DNA of 48,135 nucleotides from assembly GCA_945883565.1 (NCBI GenBank), contig CAMCXO010000021.1:1-48135 (forward strand), given 5' to 3'. A program made the translations under genes and the position numbers. A model generated the notes under the pieces. The model searched no databases, was not told where the DNA came from, and saw only the letters and a program-made list of their open reading frames with translations. Source of the DNA: Chryseobacterium gleum. Its GTDB lineage: Bacteria; Bacteroidota; Bacteroidia; Flavobacteriales; Schleiferiaceae. The stretch's first letter is position 1. Each line of letters starts with the position of its first letter. Positions 9,201-16,379 of this stretch are shown one piece after another.

Positions 9201-10022
9201 GGCATAATAAAACAGAGCCCTTGCAACGACCCCTTTATGAGCATCACGGGGTTCAAATAAACTAGCCCCATACTTCGATCCGCCTACACTCCACGTCGCA
9301 TTATTTACGGTTCCAAAAGGATAGTTGTTGCGAATACTGTTAGCGGTAGCGTCTGTTGGGAATAAGTGATGCAAATCGGTGCGCATTGGATTTACACTAG
9401 CGCCAAACGATTGCGGGTATGTGTGTTCGGCATTGAAATTATTTGCGTTTGCACCAGATCGGTTACTAAAAGCAGCCGTTCTTCCAGTGTAAACACAAGT
9501 TATATTCCCATTAATATTGTCAACAAAACCGTACATTTGATCTCGCGCGTTATCATAACTAAGTGTGTTGTAGTTGTTTGATAGCAAATTGGAGAGTTGG
9601 TTTTTTAAGGAAGAACCACTTAGGTTTTGTGTGGGATTGTAATAAGTATTCGAAAATATTCCTTGGCCATTTAAACGAACAGCAATGCTCCCAAAGGCTG
9701 AATCGCAATGGAAAATGATAGGTAAATCATAAAAAACATTTTGATTTGGACTGAAATATATATAAGTGCCAAAAATTCCCTGGGGTGATATCGTAAAAAT
9801 ACTGTCGCGAACTGAAAATGCCTTTTTTCCATAAATTTCGAAACTTGAAAAACCTTTTATATAGGCTGTTCGGGTAGAATTGTTTGATAGCTCAATCCAT
9901 ACACTGTCTGTCTGATTTTCACTTGTTGAATTTACATTGTATGTGCTTTGCACAGGAAGAAGGCTCTGTGCCACACCCCACAATGGAAGACAGAGTAAAA
10001 GTTTTATAAAATAATTTTTCAT
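6288..10022 (-). CDS. Large secreted endonuclease I-family protein with lamin-tail domain, FG-GAP-like repeats and T9SS tail
   Basis: A 1244-residue multidomain exoprotein. The ATG at 10022 gives a clean signal peptide (MKNYFIKLLLCLPLWGVAQS); a start nine codons upstream was rejected. Order of parts: signal peptide; beta-sandwich (about 20-115); endonuclease I domain (about 120-330) with the catalytic-type motif N-A-E-H-T-Y-P-Q-S and DLHHLFPTDATANSIRNNYPFG; Ig/Fn3-like segments; lamin-tail domain (about 585-680; FFSEYIEGSSNNKCLELYN); FG-GAP/beta-propeller-like repeats (about 760-1110) with recurring FG, A-I-G-A-P-G and VYIF/VFIY strings; and a T9SS type A sorting domain beginning FYFSLFPNPSADGLVNLY. 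Probable role is extracellular DNA degradation for nutrients. Confidence 0.9.
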   Translation of the reverse strand: MKNYFIKLLLCLPLWGVAQSLLPVQSTYNVNSTSENQTDSVWIELSNNSTRTAYIKGFSSFEIYGKKAFSVRDSIFTISPQGIFGTYIYFSPNQNVFYDLPIIFHCDSAFGSIAVRLNGQGIFSNTYYNPTQNLSGSSLKNQLSNLLSNNYNTLSYDNARDQMYGFVDNINGNITCVYTGRTAAFSNRSGANANNFNAEHTYPQSFGASVNPMRTDLHHLFPTDATANSIRNNYPFGTVNNATWSVGGSKYGASLFEPRDAHKGVVARALFYYAVRYQDNNFIQNFENQLRQWHVQHPPVGQELTRNNRIFSLQNNRNPFVDYPQFLDRLASVTGSSNLPAVNQWVIFPDTVWLVPQITASISIINTGNQYLTLSQLTVDTTVLHSTIPSSILPGRAYSLNLQASNNQGFGPTPLTIYSSGSHGTKTIYVASRAKVQPPIPVPNSSTVPQPAQIGVSATTANSVQVFVAHPNGQFGTEWDGMLVFASTVPFSNFDELNNFEALGYTGNTQYGFGSAISVNAQTNGYCVYNSSTAQHLSFEVSGLQASTNYYFLALAYKLASGNDSFSTNLTAGASTPQNIQIAATCSGGLFFSEYIEGSSNNKCLELYNSSSNSINLNSYRISIFYNGGPTVQSVNLSGSLASGQTFVICNPGAASNFLQKSQLNSSSIGFNGNDLVSLIHVSTGDTIDRIGNFQQLNTYWTLANGSTSLENVSLVRADTVHKGSLNWPVTKAQWIIYPVNTASNLGNHNIQTCTNQSRVPYQLPEIGDRYGESLALNFPFAYFSAPGTPGFYSEANDTLLVNGAFEGMGSVYVFKNVQGNWIEWQKLQAEDRNDGDEFGHAISANGQDLAIAAPSNGQGRVYIYETNFLGQHIQAQILDCPTAFNNNGFGTSLQIHNQTMAIGAPGGIGGRVFIYSKVGGQWLLQANIQAAGLSSDEQFGTAVFLKNDSLWVSAPQNSQGGKAWLFLRQSGQWLLHSSIQASDAAPGKRFGHRLLQAAGRLFVSDPSGAKVYIFKWQNNQWNETGLQPQNNSQYNQFGSSLAYHGGLLVGTERLNSDKGGILFFSLSANQFVESQAYNVAGLTKGSKLGHSLMVYNQLLFSGAPYSQNNSPASNAVRSGSVWVFNLNNGPLIQNLEYFNLSPQYVELDFAGALDLHDLLHETDFYFSLFPNPSADGLVNLYCDLKSQTDQKLELTVTHSNGRVVLKRLLNEGQQTFSLPPGFYIAYITNYQKPLWHSKLLITQ

Positions 10023-10046
10023 TTCGTCTTGGCCTTGGTGTTTTGA

Positions 10047-10054
10047 CAAAAGTA
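10047..10054 (-). promoter_or_regulatory. Probable -7 element for the secreted endonuclease gene
   Basis: The minus strand reads TACTTTTG, an exact TAnnTTTG match, 24 bases upstream of the ATG at 10022. A TTTG (minus strand, 10079-10082) sits 24 bases further upstream, longer than the usual 17-21 base spacing, so the -33 element is uncertain. Confidence 0.5.
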
Positions 10055-10169
10055 TAGTTTACAGGCCGTTGACCGTACCAAAAATTGATTCTAAATCGCC
10101 TAAAAAATGGGGGGTACTATTGCGGATAATTATTTATCAGAATACAACTACTCGAAGTAAATGCAAATT

Positions 10170-10502
10170 TTATTCAAAAACAAAAACCTCTTCGTTTTCT
10201 TTGCACATTAAATATGCTTCTCTTGCAAATTTTTCTAGTTTGTAAGGGTCACTTTTAAGTTGTTCCAACTTGGACTTATCATTTTGTAATTCACGTTCGT
10301 AGTATTTTAATCCTCCTTTTAATGTATTTATTTTACCATTTAACTCAAAATGCAGCATCAAAGAATTATTGTCAAAAAAAAGCATCCAAATAGCGAAGAT
10401 CAAACTTACAGATATGTAAGGGTTTTTGAGAAAGTTTAGATATAATTTAAGTTTACTTTTAAGACTTAAACTTAATTCTATTGAATTTTGATTATTTTCC
10501 AT
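10170..10502 (-). CDS. DivIC/FtsB-like septum formation protein
   Basis: A small bitopic membrane protein of 110 residues from the ATG at 10502. A short cytoplasmic N-terminus is followed by one membrane helix (about residues 29-45; ISVSLIFAIWMLFF), then D-N-N-S-L, then a predicted coiled coil (about 55-85) and a conserved-looking end K-L-E-K-F-A-R-E-A-Y-L-M-C-K-E-N-E-E-V-F-V-F. This layout is that of the DivIC/FtsB family, which joins FtsL and FtsQ/DivIB at the division septum. The gene overlaps the dapA end by 11 bases, so it is the last gene of the DUF6913-dapA unit. An in-frame ATG 10 codons upstream lies deeper in dapA and is less likely. Confidence 0.85.
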   Translation of the reverse strand: MENNQNSIELSLSLKSKLKLYLNFLKNPYISVSLIFAIWMLFFDNNSLMLHFELNGKINTLKGGLKYYERELQNDKSKLEQLKSDPYKLEKFAREAYLMCKENEEVFVFE

Positions 10503-11391
10503 ATTCAATATGTATTTTATTAATAGCTTCATTTAAATGATCTCGCAATACTGAACTCACTTTAATCAATGGCAATCTAACATAGGGTTCACAAATATTT
10601 ATAAGATTTAGTGCTTGCTTAACCCCACTAGGATTACCTTCTGCAAAAAGAAGTTCTGTTATTTCGTATAATTTATAGTGAATATCTCGGGCCGCATCAA
10701 ATCGCCCTTTTAAGGCAAAATTCACCATTCTACTAAAGGGAGTTGGTAACAATTGTCCGCTAACCGAAATCACCCCTTCTGCACCTATGGCAATCATGGG
10801 TAAGGTTAAGTTATCATCTCCAGATAAGACCCTAAAATTTTCGGGTTTTTGGCGAATAATTTCCATTATTTGAAAAAGATTACCTGAAGCTTCTTTAATG
10901 GCTATTATGTTTTGAAATTCATTTGCCAATTTAAGTGTTGTTTCCGCCGTTAAATTAGAAGCTGTTCTGCCAGGTACATTGTAGAGTATTACAGGAAAAG
11001 GACTTTCTGTGGCAATCGCCTTAAAATGCTCGAATAGGCCATTTTGTTGAGGTTTGTTGTAATAGGGGCAAACACTTAAAATGGCCGCATAATCTTTTGA
11101 ATGTGTGGTTTTAAGTTGACGCTGTATGGCAAGAGTATTGTTTCCTCCTAGACCGAGTACAATTGGCAATCTATTATTGTTAAATTCTAAGATCCAATCT
11201 AAGACCTCTTCTCTTTCTTTTTGCTCTAAAGTAACACCTTCACCAGTTGTACCAAGCGCTACTAAAAAATCTATTCCACCTTGTACAACATAATCAACAA
11301 GCCTTTTTAATGCGGCTTTGTCAGGATTTCCGTTCGAGTCAAAGGGTGTAACAAGGGCAACTCCAGCACCTTTAACAACACTATTGTTCAT
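10492..11391 (-). CDS. dapA: 4-hydroxy-tetrahydrodipicolinate synthase
   Basis: DapA condenses pyruvate with aspartate semialdehyde in the diaminopimelate/lysine pathway, in the cytoplasm. The 299-residue TIM-barrel protein shows ALVTPFDSNGNPD, the L-G-T-T-G-E-G motif (about residues 46-52), the catalytic tyrosine segment V-I-L-Y-N-V-P-G-R-T, the Schiff-base lysine segment I-I-A-I-K-E-A-S-G-N, and LSGDDNLTLPMIAIGAEGVISV. Length is standard. The start overlaps the upstream DUF6913-like gene by four bases (ATGA), and the end overlaps the divIC-like gene by 11 bases. Confidence 0.97.
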   Translation of the reverse strand: MNNSVVKGAGVALVTPFDSNGNPDKAALKRLVDYVVQGGIDFLVALGTTGEGVTLEQKEREEVLDWILEFNNNRLPIVLGLGGNNTLAIQRQLKTTHSKDYAAILSVCPYYNKPQQNGLFEHFKAIATESPFPVILYNVPGRTASNLTAETTLKLANEFQNIIAIKEASGNLFQIMEIIRQKPENFRVLSGDDNLTLPMIAIGAEGVISVSGQLLPTPFSRMVNFALKGRFDAARDIHYKLYEITELLFAEGNPSGVKQALNLINICEPYVRLPLIKVSSVLRDHLNEAINKIHIEYGK

Positions 11392-11909
11392 ATATTTATT
11401 TTTTTTAAGTACCTCAGTATTTCAGTGGTAAACTCTTTTGTACCCATGTCATTCGGTCTCAGCAAAATTAAGTCGAAAGCCGAGAAGGGGTCGTTGTAAC
11501 AACCTACTCGAAAATTAGCTTTTGAATTGGCACAAATGAACTGTGATGGTAAATGTAATTGTTCGCTTAGGCAAAGTAAAACGTCATAGCCATTTTTGGG
11601 TGAAGAAGGCAATAACTCTAACTTAGGCTGCAAATAAAAGTTTAAAGCTTTTTTGCCTATAACGTGCATATCAGGAGCAGGTTGATGGCTAGTTTCTTTT
11701 TGCTCAGTGAAAATAAGGAAATGGAATTTTTTTTTTTCAGATGCGAGTACCTTGTAAAGCTCTTGCCAATATGATAATCCCCAATTGGAATTTAAAACAC
11801 CGGTTACTAGAATAGTTTCGGCTTTTTCCCAGCCTGCAAATGGAGTCATGGTCGATTTTATGCGTTTGAAAGACAGCATATAACGTGCAATTGACTCTTG
11901 TATCAGCAT
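11388..11909 (-). CDS. DUF6913-like uncharacterised protein
   Basis: A soluble protein of 173 residues with no signal peptide or membrane helix. It reads as an alpha/beta protein: ILVTGVLNSNWGLSYWQEL, FHFLIFTEQK, YDVLLCLSEQ and FRVGCYNDPFSAFDLILLR. From memory this matches a small Bacteroidota family (DUF6913) often found directly upstream of dapA, but I have not checked it. Function is unknown. It is the first gene of a three-gene unit (this gene, dapA, divIC-like) with an exact -7 motif 20 bases upstream. Gene order suggests a link to cell-wall precursor supply or division; that is inference. Confidence 0.7.
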   Translation of the reverse strand: MLIQESIARYMLSFKRIKSTMTPFAGWEKAETILVTGVLNSNWGLSYWQELYKVLASEKKKFHFLIFTEQKETSHQPAPDMHVIGKKALNFYLQPKLELLPSSPKNGYDVLLCLSEQLHLPSQFICANSKANFRVGCYNDPFSAFDLILLRPNDMGTKEFTTEILRYLKKINI

Positions 11910-11928
11910 GATTAACGTTCTTGAATCT

Positions 11929-11936
11929 CAAATCTA
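11929..11936 (-). promoter_or_regulatory. Probable -7 element for the DUF6913-dapA-divIC unit
   Basis: The minus strand reads TAGATTTG, an exact TAnnTTTG match 20 bases upstream of the ATG at 11909. A TTGG lies 23 bases further upstream (11960-11963), a little far for a -33 element. It is back-to-back with the plus-strand promoter candidate at 11973-11980. Confidence 0.5.
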
Positions 11937-11972
11937 AGCGAATTCTAATAATCACTTAACCAATAAGTGCAA

Positions 11973-11980
11973 TATTTTTG
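11973..11980 (+). promoter_or_regulatory. Probable -7 element for the split 5'-nucleotidase genes
   Basis: TATTTTTG matches TAnnTTTG exactly, 12 bases before the ATG at 11993. The expected transcript would have a very short leader. Its position also rules against the alternative TTG start at 11978, which lies inside the element. Confidence 0.45.
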
Positions 11981-11992
11981 TCATCTTTGATT

Positions 11993-12748
11993 ATGTTACA
12001 GCGCATTTTGCTTTTAATGATTTTTTTGGCTTTTGGCTGTAAGAGTTATCACCCGAGCACATTAATTTTAGTTGATGCCGAGCTTAAATCCATAGATGGT
12101 CTTATAAAAAGCGATGCAGGAGGACTTGCTTTCAAGCTTGATAGCTTGGTGAATCCGTATAAGTTAGAAATAGGCGACAGTTTAAAATCTACCATTGGAT
12201 ATAACCCACGCTTCATGTCGCGAAGTTTTGAGGACTGGGATACATTAAATCAAAAGTTTCTGTGGAATTGGGTAACCGATGCTGTATTCTTTTACGCTAG
12301 GGATGTTCTGAATTGGGAAACTGATGTATGCTTATTGAATAAAGGTGGATTAAGAAAAGATCTTTCACTCGGTTCAATAAGTTTAGAAGACATCTATGAA
12401 CTATTGCCTTTTGACAATTATTTGTGTTTGGTGGAATTAAGTCAAGAAGGTGAGGTTGAGATGTTAGATTATTTAAAGCAGAATCTACAACCTCATAATG
12501 GTTTAAGGATGGGCTTTCTAGACCAAAGCGCCAAGCTGCCTTCAAGAATAAATTTAACATCTCATGAACACGAACTAAGGGTATTAACCATCAATTATTT
12601 GGCAGAAGGAGGCGATGGCATGCATTTTTTTAAAAATGGTAAAATCAATTGCAGCAATGTGCTAATTAGAGATGCCGTTATTAATTATTTAAAGAATCAC
12701 CCCGAATACAAAGTTAAAATAGATGAAAGAAACTATGTGCTGGAGTAG
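11993..12748 (+). CDS. Lipoprotein with 5'-nucleotidase C-terminal-type domain
   Basis: The 251-residue protein begins MLQRILLLMIFLAFGCKS, a lipoprotein signal peptide with the modified cysteine at residue 16. The rest resembles the C-terminal, substrate-binding domain of periplasmic 5'-nucleotidases: N-W-V-T-D-A, D-V-C-L-L-N-K-G-G-L-R-K-D (family: NxGGxR), S-L-E-D-I-Y-E-L-L-P-F-D-N and the late NYLAEGGDGMHFF (family: YLAxGGDG). The metallophosphatase half is absent and is encoded by the next gene, which starts inside this one. The pair likely works together as a cell-envelope nucleotidase. ATG 11993 was chosen over TTG 11978. Confidence 0.85.
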   Translation: MLQRILLLMIFLAFGCKSYHPSTLILVDAELKSIDGLIKSDAGGLAFKLDSLVNPYKLEIGDSLKSTIGYNPRFMSRSFEDWDTLNQKFLWNWVTDAVFFYARDVLNWETDVCLLNKGGLRKDLSLGSISLEDIYELLPFDNYLCLVELSQEGEVEMLDYLKQNLQPHNGLRMGFLDQSAKLPSRINLTSHEHELRVLTINYLAEGGDGMHFFKNGKINCSNVLIRDAVINYLKNHPEYKVKIDERNYVLE

Positions 12749-13658
12749 AAGAGATTTTGTTATGAAATCGCTTATTGGCTCATTGGCAGGTTTGCCTGCC
12801 TTAAGTTATGCCTCTGATTTAGTTGGAGATAGTATAACAACCGACAATGAATTGGTGGTGTTGCATACCAACGATGTTCACAGTAGAATTGAACCTTTTG
12901 CTGAAAACGATGCACGTTATGCAGGAAAAGGAGGGGTAATTGCGAGGGCAAAGCTTATAGAAAGCTTTCGAAATCAGTACAAGAATGTCCTTTTGTTAGA
13001 TGCAGGAGATATTTTTCAAGGCACCACTTATTTCAGTTTTTTCAAAGGCGAATTGGAAATGAAAGCTATGAGTTTGATGGGGTATGATGCCGCCACCTTG
13101 GGTAATCACGATTTTGATACTGGTATTGAAGGATTTAACAAACAACTTGTACACTGTAACTTTCCGATGATATCTTCAAATTATAAGTTTTCGAATACCC
13201 CATTAGATGGGAAAATAGAAGACCATATTTTGCTTAAAAAAGGGCCGTTTACTATTGGTATTTTTGGATTGGGAATTGAACTTAACGGCTTGGTATTGCC
13301 TGTTCATTTCGGTGAAACTAAGTATTTAGATCCTATTGAAATGGCTCAAGAAATGGTAAGTAAAATGCGTAGAAAATGCGATTTACTTATTTGCCTAAGT
13401 CATCTAGGGTTTAAATATGAAAATAAAAAGGTATCTGATAATGTTATCGCTCAGAAAGTTCCTGGTATCGACCTTATTGTTGGGGGACATACTCACACAT
13501 TTTTAGACCAACCTTGGGTATATAAACATTCTAATGGGCAACAGTGCAGAGTAGTGCAAAGTGGTTGGGGTGGTTTGCGCTTAGGAATGCTGAAATACAC
13601 CAAAGGTGTTCAAAGTGCCATGATGTTAACTCAAAGCAATCAATTGCCTGTAGTCTAG
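12723..13658 (+). CDS. Metallophosphatase half of a 5'-nucleotidase, with Tat-like signal
   Basis: This 311-residue protein carries the calcineurin-type catalytic domain of the 5'-nucleotidase family. Metal-binding motifs appear in order: L-H-T-N-D-V-H-S, L-L-D-A-G-D-I-F-Q-G-T, L-G-N-H-D-F-D, C-L-S-H-L-G and G-G-H-T-H-T-F. The N-terminus has S-R-R-D-F-V-M-K followed by a hydrophobic stretch and LPALSYAS, resembling a twin-arginine signal. It lacks the C-terminal substrate-binding domain, which is the preceding gene; the two overlap by 26 bases (or 14 if ATG 12735 is used). Expected activity is hydrolysis of nucleotides or similar phosphoesters in the periplasm. It ends ten bases before the convergent kinase gene. 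Confidence 0.9.
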   Translation: MKETMCWSRRDFVMKSLIGSLAGLPALSYASDLVGDSITTDNELVVLHTNDVHSRIEPFAENDARYAGKGGVIARAKLIESFRNQYKNVLLLDAGDIFQGTTYFSFFKGELEMKAMSLMGYDAATLGNHDFDTGIEGFNKQLVHCNFPMISSNYKFSNTPLDGKIEDHILLKKGPFTIGIFGLGIELNGLVLPVHFGETKYLDPIEMAQEMVSKMRRKCDLLICLSHLGFKYENKKVSDNVIAQKVPGIDLIVGGHTHTFLDQPWVYKHSNGQQCRVVQSGWGGLRLGMLKYTKGVQSAMMLTQSNQLPVV

Positions 13659-13668
13659 TGTTTTGTAT

Positions 13669-15597
13669 TCAATGGGTGCGTGGAAAAGTTATTTCTACAC
13701 TTGTGCCAACGTTTCGTTCACTGTGAAAATGGATTTTCCAGATTAATCTGTCACAGAAATCTTTTACCAACATAAGTCCTAGCCCACTGCCCTTTTCGCC
13801 TAAAGTACCAATGGTACTTTTTATAAATGTTTTACTAGAATTAAGCGACATAATTTGTTCAGGATTCATACCAACTCCAAAATCCTGTATTATGAATTTA
13901 GCCATATGAGAATCAATGTTTTCTATTTTTACTATTATATTGTTATTTGGTTTAGAGAACTTCAAAGCGTTGGCCAATAAATTTCGTAATATAACCTTTG
14001 CAATAAGAGGGTCTGTAAAAATAGAATATTCAGGAGTTATCTCAGAGATCAAATGAACATTTTTCACAGAGGACATTGGAGCTAATTCAAGGAATACATC
14101 TTTAAGTAATTTATCAAGATAAACATTTTCATTTCTAACTTGGATGCCATTTTCAAATGATGCCTTTGACCAATTCAACAAATTTGTAATTACTTCAGAT
14201 AGATTTTTAAGTGTTGAATTGGTCTGATTGGCTAAATTTTGAAATTCAGTTATGTTAAGGGCTCCATCCGAGTACAGATCTAGAATTGAGTTTAAATTAT
14301 TAACTGGGTTTTTTAAATCATGTGCCAAAACACTGAATAATTTATTTTTTTCTTGATTTAGTTTTTCTAGAGCTTCTGTTTTATGAAGAATTTCAATAGA
14401 ATTTTGTTTTAAAAGTTTGTTTTTTCTATAAATAAAAAACAAAAAGAGGCTACTAATAATTAAGATGAATAAAAGGGACCAGTTTAAAATGTTTTTACGA
14501 TTAGCCAAATGCATCCATCTCAATTTATCTAGGGTCTCTTTTTCTGAAAGAAATCTAGATTTTCGATATTCGAGATTTTTAGCTTCAATGTTTTTAGTTA
14601 ATTTTCGATGGAAATCATTATTTAAATTTACATAAGAGTCTGCCGAATCTATTTGATTTGTAAGATTGAAATACTTTAACTTAAGGAAAGCAAGATTATT
14701 TCTGTGATAAAGCGTTTCTTCATTTGATGGATCAAGTTTTTTTAGATTTTCTGAGAAGTCATGAATCGAGGCATTTACTTGATCTAATTGTCTGGTTTCA
14801 AGAAAAATCTCGCATAAAAGGTTTAAAGCATTTAGGGCGCTGTTTAACATGTTCTCTTTTAAGCTTAGTCTGATGTCATTTTTTAAAAGAGCAATTGCCG
14901 TATCAAATTCATTATAATGGAAATAAATACTGGCTAAATTTCCTGAAATGATTCCCATCCAAGTACTGTCGTTATTTATGCTGGCTCTTTTCAATGAAAT
15001 ATTGTATCTATCTAGAGCATTTTGGAAATCATTCAATTTCGAGTACCCGTAGCCTATAGAGTTAGAGGCAACAATTAATGCATTTTGTGCTTTTCTAAGA
15101 TTTATAGCATTTACCTCAATAAATAACGTTTTATCAGCTTCTTCTAAAAGTGCAATACCTTGATTAATGTCACCTACAGATATTAAATATGAACCAATTG
15201 AATTGTAAAATTGATAAATGAAATATGCGCTCAATTCTTTAGTTTGTAAATGTTGTTTAACACTATCGAAAACAAACAATGATTTATTTAATTGGAAAAT
15301 TTTGTGATAATAAGAATATTCTACAGTTCCTATTGTTATTAATAGATCAATACTATCGGCATATAAATGTTTATACTTTTTTAAATTATCTCGCCCTATT
15401 TCAGCTTCACTAAGCGAAATTTTTGCATGAGATATGGCATGTGCTAAAAAATCTGCGTGAGCATTTAAATTTTTAAAAGAAGGGTCTTTTTGAATATTTT
15501 CGTATTGCTCCCAAAATAGATTTTCTTGAGCATACAGGGATTTTAGGGTTATTAAGAACGTTATTAAAAGAAGTTTAAAAATGTGTTTTTTAGTCAT
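13669..15597 (-). CDS. TPR-containing sensor histidine kinase
   Basis: A 642-residue hybrid of a periplasmic helical-repeat sensor and a kinase. Parts: signal peptide (1-23, ending SLYAQ), TPR-like helical repeats (about 120-330), a coiled segment, one membrane helix (about 373-394), and a cytoplasmic kinase. The dimerisation domain has the H-box L-A-H-D-L-K-N-P with His426. The ATPase domain has the N-box R-N-L-L-A-N-A-L-K-F-S, the D-F-G-V-G-M box and the G-E-K-G-S-G-L-G-L lid. No response regulator is encoded nearby. It lies 29 bases after the outer-membrane protein gene in the alaS direction and may be the last gene of that unit. The signal sensed is unknown. Confidence 0.93.
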   Translation of the reverse strand: MTKKHIFKLLLITFLITLKSLYAQENLFWEQYENIQKDPSFKNLNAHADFLAHAISHAKISLSEAEIGRDNLKKYKHLYADSIDLLITIGTVEYSYYHKIFQLNKSLFVFDSVKQHLQTKELSAYFIYQFYNSIGSYLISVGDINQGIALLEEADKTLFIEVNAINLRKAQNALIVASNSIGYGYSKLNDFQNALDRYNISLKRASINNDSTWMGIISGNLASIYFHYNEFDTAIALLKNDIRLSLKENMLNSALNALNLLCEIFLETRQLDQVNASIHDFSENLKKLDPSNEETLYHRNNLAFLKLKYFNLTNQIDSADSYVNLNNDFHRKLTKNIEAKNLEYRKSRFLSEKETLDKLRWMHLANRKNILNWSLLFILIISSLFLFFIYRKNKLLKQNSIEILHKTEALEKLNQEKNKLFSVLAHDLKNPVNNLNSILDLYSDGALNITEFQNLANQTNSTLKNLSEVITNLLNWSKASFENGIQVRNENVYLDKLLKDVFLELAPMSSVKNVHLISEITPEYSIFTDPLIAKVILRNLLANALKFSKPNNNIIVKIENIDSHMAKFIIQDFGVGMNPEQIMSLNSSKTFIKSTIGTLGEKGSGLGLMLVKDFCDRLIWKIHFHSERNVGTSVEITFPRTH

Positions 15598-15626
15598 ACA
15601 CGAATATTAATAAGAAATCAAGGTTT

Positions 15627-16379
15627 TTAAAATCTGTACTGCACACCCGCAGATGTGCCTATGGTATATAAAACTTCCCTTGGGCGATTTTCTTGTTGAA
15701 TAAGAGAGTTAAGCATGTATTTTCCGTGTGCGCGAATGCTAAATCCCCATGTGTCATACGGTCTATAGGTTCCGCCTATATGTATACCTGCCCAAGTAAA
15801 AAAGGTTTCTGCAATTGTCAATGCATCTTCGGTTCTGATAACTTCGTTTCGTTTGTATTCAATATCGTATTTTGTTAGCCTTGAAAATTCTAAAGCGGGA
15901 ATAAACTCTAGCCACCATCCATTATTCATTTCTGTTTTGAAAATAAGACCCAAAGGAAGATTGATAAAACTAAAGGATTCGGTTAGTTGATATGACAAAC
16001 CTGTATCGAGTGGTAATCCGACCACGGGATTTAAAAGTTTAACTTCCGGATATTCGAATTCTGCCTCACCATATTGAAGCCCTGATAATATTTCGAACCT
16101 TTCACCCAAGTTATAGTATAAATCTATGCCACCGCCTAACGTCCAACTTCCATTTGTGGCATTGTCAACCAAATTGAATGTTTGGCCTGGATTGATGTTG
16201 TTGCTTAGTAGCCGACGGTTGTTATAATTAGGGTATATACTCAATCCGACACCAAAATTCCGGCTGCGTACTTCACTGTCTGTAAAATAAGGATCCGTAT
16301 TTTTTTTTAATTGAGCTTGTGCTAATTGCATAATAAACAGGGCGTAAAGTCCTAAGCTAATTTTTAGTATGCCTTTCAT
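15627..16379 (-). CDS. Outer-membrane beta-barrel protein
   Basis: A 250-residue protein with a signal peptide (MKGILKISLGLYALFIMQLAQAQ) and an alternating hydrophobic/polar beta pattern to a C-terminal Phe (G-V-Q-Y-R-F), the usual end of outer-membrane barrels. Strand-like segments include NFGVGLSIYPNY, SWTLGGGIDLYYNL, FINLPLGLIFKTEM and WGFSIRAHGKYM. No enzymatic motif is seen and no specific function can be given. The ATG overlaps the alaS stop by four bases (ATGA), suggesting co-translation with alaS, an unusual pairing. Confidence 0.75.
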   Translation of the reverse strand: MKGILKISLGLYALFIMQLAQAQLKKNTDPYFTDSEVRSRNFGVGLSIYPNYNNRRLLSNNINPGQTFNLVDNATNGSWTLGGGIDLYYNLGERFEILSGLQYGEAEFEYPEVKLLNPVVGLPLDTGLSYQLTESFSFINLPLGLIFKTEMNNGWWLEFIPALEFSRLTKYDIEYKRNEVIRTEDALTIAETFFTWAGIHIGGTYRPYDTWGFSIRAHGKYMLNSLIQQENRPREVLYTIGTSAGVQYRF

